A DNA stretch of 13,136 bases from Anaerolineaceae bacterium UBA5311 (GCA_002411175.1 DHRN01000076.1:15109-28244), one strand, 5' to 3'. Positions 1 through 5,557 are shown, numbered from the stretch's first letter. A program made the numbers and translations. Notes: a model not told the origin generated them from the sequence alone.

Positions 1-213
1 GAAGTTTTGATTCAAAAGGCAATGGATAAACTGATGAAGGGACGCACCTCGTTTGTGATCGCCCACCGCTTGTCCACCATTCGCAATGCCGACAGGATTT
101 TAGTTTTGCGGGACGGCGATATTCTGGAGCAAGGAACACACGAAAGCCTGCTCGCGGATGATGGTTTTTATGCTGAATTATATAACAGCCAGTTTGTGAC
201 CCAACCAGCTTAA
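1..213 (+). CDS. ABC transporter/exporter ATP-binding domain, C-terminal fragment
   Basis: The reading frame is open from base 1 and stops at 211-213, so only the last 70 residues of a longer protein are present and the start lies outside the window. The fragment holds the end of a nucleotide-binding domain: the H-loop (switch) motif IAHRLSTIRNADRI at about residues 20-33, followed by VLRDGDILEQGTHESLL, a stretch typical of ABC exporters that fuse a membrane domain to the ATPase (MsbA/LmrA/BmrA type). The switch histidine that contacts the ATP gamma-phosphate is present. The Walker A, signature and Walker B motifs would be upstream and cannot be checked. The substrate cannot be told from this end. 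A fused exporter half-transporter is most likely because of the HRLSTIRNAD wording; a stand-alone ATPase is less likely. Confidence 0.93.
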   Translation, partial: EVLIQKAMDKLMKGRTSFVIAHRLSTIRNADRILVLRDGDILEQGTHESLLADDGFYAELYNSQFVTQPA

Positions 214-233
214 CGGGTGGGTTGAAGCCACTG

Positions 234-362
234 GTACGTATGAGGTTTTCTGTACGGACGGGGTTGTACGGATGGGGTTTACTCCATCCGCATGACTGGA
301 GCCAGGATTTGTGCGGGAGGATAAAAGCCCTCCCGTACGAATGGGGTTTATGTTATCCGAAT
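234..362. repeat. Cluster of REP-like 28-nt hairpin repeats in both orientations
   Basis: Consensus half-unit GTACGRAYGGGGTTTA. Copies seen: partial 234-249 and partial 252-265 (both +), full copy A 266-293 (+), full copy B 311-338 (inverted) and full degenerate copy C 335-362 (+). A folds as a 7-bp stem (269-275 with 284-290) and 8-nt loop. B folds with the same geometry (314-320 with 329-335, extended by 3 outer pairs). Aligned in the same orientation, A and B are both 28 nt and match at about 20 positions. Two stem differences are compensatory (GGATGG/CCATCC versus GGGAGG/CCTCCC). B and C meet head to head on the palindrome GTAC at 335-338. The layout resembles REP/BIME clusters downstream of genes. 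It could also help terminate the ABC gene, although no T-run follows. Confidence 0.7.
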
Positions 363-408
363 ACTCGAAGCAAACCTGGTGAAAGGAAAAGCGGCTCCGC
401 TGCTATTT

Positions 409-551
409 CAGCAGTTCTCAATATGAATGTGTTTAGATCTTAAATGCAAAAAGCAGGAGTAATCGGACTCCGAAGCGTGAGAGGTGGGTTCAGGGCGTGT
501 GCAGGGAACAGGTAAAAGGAAACAGGTTTTTCCATATTGAGAATTGCTGGA
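409..551. mobile_element. Possible MITE-like element with 17-bp terminal inverted repeats
   Basis: The left end CAGCAGTTCTCAATATG (409-425) is the inverse complement of 533-549 at 16 of 17 positions; the mismatch is a G-T wobble. The 8-bp direct repeat TGCTATTT lies immediately outside the left arm (401-408) and again at 552-559, two bases beyond the right arm. This would fit a target-site duplication around a 143-bp insertion. No open frame inside looks like a protein. The interior carries the heptamer array at 503-530. The call rests on sequence geometry only. A long-range RNA hairpin or coincidence of the flanking direct repeat are alternatives. Confidence 0.4.
503..530. repeat. Heptanucleotide tandem array, consensus AGGNAAC
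   Basis: Three consecutive 7-nt units matching AGGNAAC, one with a changed last base, start at 503, 510 and 517, and a partial fourth unit starts at 524. The same heptamer family recurs at 13010-13044 at the other end of the window. It is therefore a dispersed intergenic repeat, not a local accident. It lies inside the MITE-like segment, next to its right arm. Confidence 0.6.
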
Positions 552-590
552 TGCTATTTTCATTTCTTCATGACTTTTCCGGATAATGGG

Positions 591-602
591 TATAATTACG
601 GC
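591..602 (+). promoter_or_regulatory. -10 box TATAAT placed for a leaderless transcript of the lipoprotein gene
   Basis: A perfect TATAAT is at 591-596, and the ATG at 603 follows after 6 nt (TACGGC). A start about 7 nt past the -10 box falls on the A of the ATG, so the mRNA would have no 5' leader. No Shine-Dalgarno sequence is present, and there is no room for one on the transcript. A weak -35 candidate, ATGACT, is at 570-575 with a 15-nt spacer. Confidence 0.6.
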
Positions 603-1544
603 ATGAGAATTTCGAGCCTGAAAAGAAACCTCACGGGCATCCTGATGCTCCTGGCAATTGTCTTCACAAGTGCGTGTGAGCCGCGGCAAACCCCGGTATC
701 GCCTCCTTCCGATCAACCAACCAGCACGGCGGTTATGCCGACGGTTGTAGTAAGCACGCCTGCACAGGAATCTCCGCTCATCCCGAGCGAAGTTCCCGCT
801 GCCATCGTGGTCAATGGAGAAGCAGTTCCATTAAGTCTTTTCCAAAACGAAATCCTGCGTTATCGCGACAGCCTGGCGAGCGAAGCGATTCAACCGGCAG
901 ATGCCGAGATTCAACAGGTCGTATCCGACTTTCTTATTGATCAACAGCTGCTTGTTCAGGCTGCCCACCAGGCTGGTTTTAGCTTGAGTGACGAAGCTTT
1001 ACAACTGCGAATCGATCAACTGGTGAGCGAGCTGGGTTCAGGAGGCGCGCTGACAAACTGGATGCAAGCCAATCATTTTGACGACGCGGAGTTCCGGATG
1101 AGCTTGCGCCTGGCTGCTGAGGCTGCCTGGCAGCGAGACCAGGTGATCCAAAGCGTGCCAGAAGAGGTTGAACAGGTTCGCGCTCAGCAAATTTTCGCCT
1201 CAACCCAGGCAGGGGCTGAAAGAGCCCTGAACAGCCTTAACGCCGGCGGAGATTTTAACAGCATGGCATGGGAATATAGCCCTGAATCTGGCGGTGAACT
1301 GGGCTGGTTCCCACGCGGTTACCTTTTATATCCAGAAGTGGAAGAAGCTGCCTTCACCCTGCAGCCGGGAACTTTTTCAGGCATTATCCAATCAGCGATT
1401 GGTTACCACATCCTGCTGGTGCTTGATCATGACCTTGCTCATCCTCTGACGACTGACGCCAGGACTTCCCTGCAAACGACTGCCCTGGAAACCTGGCTTG
1501 CTGATGCACGCGCCAATGCCCAGGTCGAGATAAAACTGCCATGA
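603..1544 (+). CDS. SurA/PrsA-like peptidyl-prolyl isomerase lipoprotein (parvulin domain)
   Basis: A 313-residue predicted extracytoplasmic foldase. The N-terminus is a lipoprotein signal: basic RISSLKR, a hydrophobic core and the lipobox FTSAC with Cys25 as the acylated residue. A Pro/Thr/Ser-rich linker follows (about 28-65). Next is a helical SurA_N-like region (about 66-185), beginning AAIVVNGEAVPLSLFQNEI as in SurA/PrsA proteins. A parvulin rotamase domain (about 190-277) contains GGDFNSMAWEYS, GGELGWFPRG, and GYHIL with His269. The usual first histidine (R-A-x-H-I) is Gln196 (RAQQIF), so catalytic activity may be reduced; chaperone-only family members are known. The ATG at 603 was chosen over an in-frame ATG at 537 because it gives a clean signal peptide and sits correctly behind the TATAAT box. 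The next gene overlaps at ATGA, indicating co-expression. The family call is firm; the clients are unknown. Confidence 0.87.
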   Translation: MRISSLKRNLTGILMLLAIVFTSACEPRQTPVSPPSDQPTSTAVMPTVVVSTPAQESPLIPSEVPAAIVVNGEAVPLSLFQNEILRYRDSLASEAIQPADAEIQQVVSDFLIDQQLLVQAAHQAGFSLSDEALQLRIDQLVSELGSGGALTNWMQANHFDDAEFRMSLRLAAEAAWQRDQVIQSVPEEVEQVRAQQIFASTQAGAERALNSLNAGGDFNSMAWEYSPESGGELGWFPRGYLLYPEVEEAAFTLQPGTFSGIIQSAIGYHILLVLDHDLAHPLTTDARTSLQTTALETWLADARANAQVEIKLP

Positions 1545-2284
1545 GTCGCGATCGCCGCGTGAACCCCCGGCAACCTGCTCCCAACCGTCCAATGGCAGTG
1601 CGAAGGATAGAGCCCGCGAAAAAGCAATCGGGCTGCGGGGGAGCAGGCGCGGCACTTTTCCTGATTCTGATCATCGTAGTTGTAATTTTGATGATAACCG
1701 GCGTGATCCCTTCGCCGACCGATCGCAAAATCACGCCGCCTCCGCTGATTGAAATCACATCCACCCCAATTTTGTTTAATACACCGGCGGCTCCCACACA
1801 AAGTGAACCAAGCCTGGTTCCGACCACCCCATTACCGTCAAACACGCCAACTGCCACAAATACACTCGCGCCATCACAGACCCCCCGGGCAATGCCTTTC
1901 GTCTTGCGGGGATCCCCTGAAGGCTACCCAAACGCGATGCTGCATCCCCAGTATGAGTGTGAAAAATATCTGTTCATTGGTGGGGAAATCTGGGATTTGC
2001 GCGAAGCGCCTGTTTTGGGGATGACTGTTCGACTTAGCGGTACCTACGGCGGTGAGACGGTCGATTTTACCAGCATTTCTGGTGATGTGACCATTTATGG
2101 ACAATCAGGATTCGGGTTTGTCATGGAAAACAAGCAAATCGCAGCCAATACGATGTATATCCAGCTCTTTGATGCCAACGAACAGGCACTTTCAGCCCCT
2201 GTAAGGCTCTCAATTACCGGTCAGTGTGACGCAAATCTGCTGATCGTAAATTACAAACAAGTCCAGGAAATTTCAGACAATTAA
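1541..2284 (+). CDS. Single-pass membrane-anchored surface protein with Pro/Thr linker
   Basis: A 247-residue protein of unknown function. A basic, Pro-rich cytoplasmic N-terminus (1-30) is followed by one membrane segment (about 33-55, FLILIIVVVILMITGVI). Next comes a Pro/Thr/Ser linker (about 58-118, with TPTATNTLAPSQTP). The C-terminal domain (about 138-240) is probably beta-rich and is bounded by Cys140 and Cys229; these could form a disulfide outside the cell. The domain contains GEIWDLREAPVLGMTVRLSG, YGQSGFGFVM and DANLLIVNYKQV. This wording recalls a domain I associate with Pro/Thr-linked Chloroflexota surface proteins. That link is from memory and not verified. The ATG overlaps the TGA of the PPIase gene (ATGA), implying translational coupling and perhaps a shared envelope role. 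Its stop overlaps the stop of the convergent DUF711 gene. The open frame and membrane anchor are certain; the role is not. Confidence 0.8.
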   Translation: MSRDRRVNPRQPAPNRPMAVRRIEPAKKQSGCGGAGAALFLILIIVVVILMITGVIPSPTDRKITPPPLIEITSTPILFNTPAAPTQSEPSLVPTTPLPSNTPTATNTLAPSQTPRAMPFVLRGSPEGYPNAMLHPQYECEKYLFIGGEIWDLREAPVLGMTVRLSGTYGGETVDFTSISGDVTIYGQSGFGFVMENKQIAANTMYIQLFDANEQALSAPVRLSITGQCDANLLIVNYKQVQEISDN

Positions 2285-3495
2285 TCCCTTGCTTTTCGGG
2301 AAGAAATGGGGACGTTTTCATCTGTAAGCAAGATGCCTTTTAATGGTGCTGATTCCAACGGCATGATTTTGCTGTTGGCAAAGAATGCGAAGTCAAATTC
2401 GGTCATTTCGCCTGCTTTTTTACCCGGAATGGGCATAAGCCGTGCCGTCAGGGCTTTGTTCAATCGCAGCGCGAGCGCTGCCAGGTCGAGCAATATCGGG
2501 GTGAGCTCTTCTGCTGTTGTGTCACCAGGCAGGGGAATCACATCCAGTCCAGCCCCGCAGACGGAGGAGAAAAGCAGCAAATCTCTCACGGTGAGGATCC
2601 CCTCGGATGCTCTTTGAGCCAAACCGCTGTCTTCCAAAACTGGCAGCATCAGACCGTTAAACCCGGTTCGTTTGAATTCTGCCTTGTCGAGAGTGCTGGT
2701 CATAAAGGTCGAAGCGAACAAACTGCCAGCCAGACCGAAAGCCTCCAGCCCCAACGTTTCCAGGGCTTTGCCAATGGATTTTGAATCTTCGGGGAAGGGC
2801 GCCAGTGTGAAATCGAGTCCTTTGAACTCATAAGAATACATCCGGCTCACTTTTTGGGCGACTTCTTCCAGCCTGGCGGCGTGGGATTCGATGATTTTAA
2901 TCAGCGCTGACGCTGCCTGGTCAAGCGTTTTGGCGGACGTAAATGCTTCCAATGCGAGGTCTGCGGCTTCAATTGCCAGACCAAAGGAAGGGCGACCTGG
3001 CGCTGCGTAGGCGGCAGGGTAAAAGGGCGTAAACGCGGGCACATTGGCGAGCGCGCAGAAGCGCAGGTTGGCAAATCCGTTGGCTTCCAATCCAGCGAGC
3101 TTCACAATCGTTTCCGCGCATGCCCGGACAGCCATAAGGCTCACCTTACCATCCGGCGTGGTCAATTGTCCGCTGAGGAAGATACGATCGCTTTGCGCGA
3201 TTGCCTCCGGGACCATACCCCAACTTTTAGAAGCGCTGTTGACGGGACCCAACGAGACGTAGTCAAACCCGTCCGCGTGAGCTTCGATGGCATAACTCTG
3301 CGCGGCATGGGGCAGGTCGGGAGCAGCGATAAAGCTCTCACACGGTGGGGTAGCCAGGCGCAGTGACTGCACTTCGTAGCCAGCTTCCTGGTAGAGACGG
3401 CGGGCGTGGTTGGCAAAAATTCCAACCTGCTGCAGCATGAGCCTGTTGATGGGGAAGCCTGGTTGGCAAAATATTGTGATGGAACGGATTTTCAC
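2281..3495 (-). CDS. DUF711 / UPF0210 family protein
   Basis: A 404-residue protein matching the DUF711 (UPF0210) family across its length. It opens with MKIRSITIFCQPG. The family hallmark block SVCGAGLDVIPLPGDTT is at about 312-327, with Cys313 and Gly316-Asp325. LNKALTARLMPIPGKKAGE follows, then FDFAFFANSKIM near 367-378. No signal peptide or membrane segment is seen, so it is probably cytoplasmic. The family has structural representatives but, to my knowledge, no established reaction. In Firmicutes it is often paired with a small ACT-domain protein; none is present here. Translation begins with GTG (3493-3495), supported by GGGGAG six bases upstream (3502-3507) and only 3 nt after the TrmH stop. 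It is the last gene of the MPE-TrmH-DUF711 unit. Its TAA overlaps the TAA of the convergent gene, with no terminator between them. Confidence 0.9.
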   Translation of the reverse strand: MKIRSITIFCQPGFPINRLMLQQVGIFANHARRLYQEAGYEVQSLRLATPPCESFIAAPDLPHAAQSYAIEAHADGFDYVSLGPVNSASKSWGMVPEAIAQSDRIFLSGQLTTPDGKVSLMAVRACAETIVKLAGLEANGFANLRFCALANVPAFTPFYPAAYAAPGRPSFGLAIEAADLALEAFTSAKTLDQAASALIKIIESHAARLEEVAQKVSRMYSYEFKGLDFTLAPFPEDSKSIGKALETLGLEAFGLAGSLFASTFMTSTLDKAEFKRTGFNGLMLPVLEDSGLAQRASEGILTVRDLLLFSSVCGAGLDVIPLPGDTTAEELTPILLDLAALALRLNKALTARLMPIPGKKAGEMTEFDFAFFANSKIMPLESAPLKGILLTDENVPISSRKARD

Positions 3496-3498
3496 AGG

Positions 3499-4284
3499 CT
3501 ACTCCCCGAAACGTTGGCGCGAAACTTCAAACATGAGCACACTTGCCGAAACCGCGGCGTTCAGCGACTCGGTTTTACCCCGCATGGGGATACACACCGA
3601 ATGAGTTGCCAGCTGCTGTCCTTCGGGGCTGATCCCCTCAGCTTCACCGCCGATTAAAAGGGCTAAAGGCTGGCGAAAATTTGCCTGCCAGCAGCTAAGC
3701 TCGCCGTTCATGTCAGCATGAAAAACAGACAGGTTTTCGGTCAGCGCGTCGATCACCTCCCAGGGCAGCTGCTGGATGGGCAGGCGAAAGTGCGCGCCCA
3801 TGCCAGCACGGACCACTTTGGGAGCGAAGGGGTCGGTGTTTCCCCGGGGGACGATCACCGCCTGGGCACCGGCAGCCTCCGCCGAGCGCAGGATTGTACC
3901 CATGTTTCCCGGGTCGCGTAATTGATCGAGAATCACGATGAAATTCAAGTCGGCGGGCAAAGGCAAGGTAAGCAGTTCAAAGACAGCCAAAATCCCCTGG
4001 CTATGCTCTGTGCTGCTCACGCTATCAAAGAGCTTCGGTTCCACTGACAAAACCAGGTGATCATCAGAAAGACTTTCAAGGAATGATTGCGCGCGTTGTG
4101 AAGGCATCGGTTTGTGTAAAATAAACTTCAGCGGGAAGCTGGAATTAACCCCTTCCTCAACCAGCCGCACTCCTTCAGCGACGAAAGCCTGGTTTCTTTC
4201 GCGGGCTTTGCTTTGCTCCATTAGTTTGCGGACCAACTGGATCTGTTGGTTTTGGGGTGAGGTGATCATCGTGTGCGTGTTCAT
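3499..4284 (-). CDS. TrmH/SpoU-family RNA 2'-O-methyltransferase
   Basis: Predicted S-adenosylmethionine-dependent ribose 2'-O-methyltransferase of the SPOUT (trefoil-knot) class, acting on rRNA or tRNA. It has 261 residues from the chosen start. An N-terminal substrate-binding region (about 7-105) contains ITSPQNQQIQLVRKL and the AFVAEGVRLVEEG signature. The catalytic domain holds motif 1 LDQLRDPGNMGTILRSAEAAG (119-139, with Asn127 and Arg133), motif 2 LLIGGEAEGIS (209-219) and motif 3 ESLNAAVSASVLMFE (239-253). The motif 2 form GGEAEG differs from the commoner GNEGxG. An in-frame ATG at 4311 lies inside the preceding gene. The ATG at 4284 is preferred because TATAAT sits 6 nt before it and no Shine-Dalgarno precedes any candidate. 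The MPE stop is 7 nt upstream. The exact target nucleotide cannot be read from sequence. This is the more divergent of the window's two SPOUT enzymes. Confidence 0.9.
   Translation of the reverse strand: MNTHTMITSPQNQQIQLVRKLMEQSKARERNQAFVAEGVRLVEEGVNSSFPLKFILHKPMPSQRAQSFLESLSDDHLVLSVEPKLFDSVSSTEHSQGILAVFELLTLPLPADLNFIVILDQLRDPGNMGTILRSAEAAGAQAVIVPRGNTDPFAPKVVRAGMGAHFRLPIQQLPWEVIDALTENLSVFHADMNGELSCWQANFRQPLALLIGGEAEGISPEGQQLATHSVCIPMRGKTESLNAAVSASVLMFEVSRQRFGE
3502..3507 (-). promoter_or_regulatory. Shine-Dalgarno GGGGAG fixing the GTG start of the DUF711 gene
   Basis: On the minus strand, GGGGAG lies inside the last codons of the TrmH gene, 6 nt before the GTG at 3495. This spacing supports GTG as the start and suggests translational coupling to TrmH. 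Confidence 0.65.
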
Positions 4285-4290
4285 GGCATG

Positions 4291-4296
4291 ATTATA
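4291..4296 (-). promoter_or_regulatory. Internal -10 box TATAAT containing the MPE stop codon
   Basis: The minus strand reads TATAATCATGCCATG. The -10 box is formed by the last MPE codon, its TAA stop and the next base. Six nt separate it from the ATG at 4284, so the predicted transcript would start on the A of the TrmH start codon. No clear -35 box is visible. Confidence 0.5.
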
Positions 4297-4876
4297 CATT
4301 CGCCGGGACATCCAGCGAGGTGAATTTCATCGCAGTAGTGTAGGTCCCATCGGGAAAAATGGTCAACACCAGGTAGCCCGGGCGGGAATTGTTGCGCCAT
4401 TCAGGATAGCCCGCGCCCGGATTGAGGAAGCGCTGACCATCCATGTTTTCATCGTGGGGATAATGCAGGTGTCCGTAGATGATTACATCGGCATCGGGGA
4501 ATAGTTTCGCCAGTTTGCGTTGATAAAACTTATGGTTGTGGATTCTGCGAACCAGGAAGAGATAGACATAATTCCAAAACCAATGCCAAATGCTGAAATG
4601 CCCGTGGGTGAGGACGATCTTAAGCCCGTTAATCGTGAGTTGACAGGTTTTTGGCAGCCGGTAACCCAAAAACCAGTCACGATTACCCTGCACTGCCAAC
4701 GTGGGGGCGATCGCTTGCAGCTGATCGATCAATTTTGGATGACAGACATCCCCTGCGTGGAAAATCTGGTCGGGTTGCTCGGCCTCGATTGCACGAAGGA
4801 ATGCAGGTTCGATTTCCTCCACTCTGTCTCCGACATGGGTGTCGGACAAAATCACGATCCGCTGGGTTGTGGACAT
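4292..4876 (-). CDS. YfcE-type calcineurin-like metallophosphoesterase
   Basis: A 194-residue cytoplasmic metallophosphoesterase of the small YfcE/MJ0936 class. These hydrolyse phosphodiester or phosphomonoester bonds with a two-metal centre. The metal-binding blocks appear in the expected order: SDTH (Asp12, His14), AGDVCH (Asp43), GNRD (Asn65, Asp67), THGH (His91, His93) and GHLH (His136, His138). All expected ligands are present, so it should be active. Between THGH and GHLH is an aromatic and basic stretch (about 96-125, SIWHWFWNYVYLFLVRR), which may shape the substrate pocket or touch the membrane. The natural substrate is unknown; family members act on cyclic nucleotide or phosphodiester model substrates. 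The start ATG at 4876 follows an extended -10 box with 7 nt between. It is first in a three-gene unit with TrmH and DUF711 and is divergent from the Nudix gene. Confidence 0.92.
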   Translation of the reverse strand: MSTTQRIVILSDTHVGDRVEEIEPAFLRAIEAEQPDQIFHAGDVCHPKLIDQLQAIAPTLAVQGNRDWFLGYRLPKTCQLTINGLKIVLTHGHFSIWHWFWNYVYLFLVRRIHNHKFYQRKLAKLFPDADVIIYGHLHYPHDENMDGQRFLNPGAGYPEWRNNSRPGYLVLTIFPDGTYTTAMKFTSLDVPANV

Positions 4877-4883
4877 GTCGGCG

Positions 4884-4892
4884 ATTATAACA
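4884..4892 (-). promoter_or_regulatory. Extended -10 promoter TGTTATAAT for the MPE gene
   Basis: The minus strand reads TGTTATAAT (extended -10, TG-N-TATAAT), ending 7 nt before the ATG at 4876. The transcript would start at or within a base or two of the ATG, and no Shine-Dalgarno precedes it. TTGA is found about 15 nt upstream of the hexamer as a poor -35 match. Confidence 0.6.
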
Positions 4893-4923
4893 GAGGAACA
4901 TCGCGCTCAACCGACCTGCATGG

Positions 4924-4939
4924 TGATAGAATCCTATCA
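4924..4939 (+). promoter_or_regulatory. Candidate extended -10 for the Nudix gene within a short palindrome
   Basis: TGATAGAAT (4924-4932) fits an extended -10 box with one mismatch. It is embedded in the 6-bp inverted repeat TGATAG-AATC-CTATCA (4924-4939). The Nudix ATG at 4964 follows, with GAGGG at 4955-4959. The palindrome could be an operator, but it is short and may be chance. Confidence 0.35.
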
Positions 4940-4963
4940 GGATTTATGGGAACCGAGGGCTGA

Positions 4964-5491
4964 ATGGAATTTTGGGATTTGTACGACCGTGACAGACTTA
5001 GAACCGGAGAAACTGGTGAGCGGGGTAAGCCTTTACCGCCGGATCGTTACCACATGGTCATTCATATTTGCATCTTCAACCCGAAGGGCGAAATGTTGAT
5101 CCAAAAGCGCAGTCTGGCAAAGCGTGGCTGGCCTGGCAAATGGGATGTGAGCATTGGGGGTGCCGCTCAGGTTGGCGATAGCAGCTGGCAAACCGCCCAG
5201 CGGGAGCTGGCGGAGGAACTGGGCTTGCTGGTCGATTTCAGCCAGACCAGACCCAACCTGACGATCAATTTTAAGCGGGGTTTTGACGATATCTACCTCC
5301 TGAATATGGACCTCGCTATCGCAGATCTGCGGCTGCAGCCCGAAGAGGTTGACGAAGTCAAATGGGCAAACGAAGCTGCTCTACACAGGATGGTTGATAA
5401 CGGGGAGTTTTTACCCTATTATCACAGCCTGATCAGTTTGTTTTTTGAAATGCGCTTTGAGCTGGGCATGTTTTTTCCAAAGCATGTATAG
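4964..5491 (+). CDS. Nudix hydrolase, isopentenyl-diphosphate-isomerase-like (YfcD type)
   Basis: A 175-residue Nudix-fold protein. It starts EFWDLYDRDRLRTGETGERG, a leader found in the IDI/YfcD-like Nudix branch, followed by LIQKRS (45-50) and WPGKWDVSIGG (56-66). The Nudix box runs 66-88 and keeps the metal-binding REL-AEE-LGL core (Arg80, Glu81, Glu84, Glu85). Its first glutamate is replaced by Asp72 (G-x5-D instead of G-x5-E). Such proteins hydrolyse nucleoside-diphosphate-linked compounds or, in the IDI branch, isomerise isopentenyl diphosphate. The short length and intact REUxEE core favour hydrolase, but the substrate is unknown. The ATG at 4964 is directly preceded by an in-frame TGA, so it is the most upstream start possible; GAGGG at 4955-4959 is a modest ribosome-binding site. 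It is divergently transcribed from the MPE gene across an 87-nt gap. Confidence 0.9.
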   Translation: MEFWDLYDRDRLRTGETGERGKPLPPDRYHMVIHICIFNPKGEMLIQKRSLAKRGWPGKWDVSIGGAAQVGDSSWQTAQRELAEELGLLVDFSQTRPNLTINFKRGFDDIYLLNMDLAIADLRLQPEEVDEVKWANEAALHRMVDNGEFLPYYHSLISLFFEMRFELGMFFPKHV

Positions 5492-5522
5492 GCTGGTAAT
5501 TTTTTTTGATTGTTTAATTAGG

Positions 5523-5553
5523 TATACTCTTCCCATACAAACTATTTTGGAGG
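5523..5553 (+). promoter_or_regulatory. -10-like box and strong ribosome-binding site of the DUF4282 gene
   Basis: TATACT at 5523-5528 is one base from TATAAT. No good -35 is found at standard spacing; TTGATT at 5506-5511 is only 11 nt away. GGAGG at 5549-5553 lies 4 nt before the ATG at 5558 and is a strong Shine-Dalgarno. A run of eight T (5500-5507) follows the Nudix stop without a convincing stem. Confidence 0.45.
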
Positions 5554-5557
5554 AAAA

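Noticed and set aside
222..443. A 73-codon + strand frame after the ABC gene
   Set aside because: Its sequence is a translation of the hairpin repeats (recurring GTACGGATGGGG units), has no ribosome-binding site and shows no protein-like pattern.
537..602. Upstream in-frame start that would add 22 residues to the PPIase lipoprotein
   Set aside because: It would hide the lipoprotein signal behind an aromatic-rich extension, lies upstream of the TATAAT box, and overlaps the right arm of the inverted repeat.
5477..5507. Intrinsic terminator after the Nudix gene
   Set aside because: There is a run of eight T, but only a broken 5-bp stem (CC.AGC with GCT.GG) can be drawn before it.
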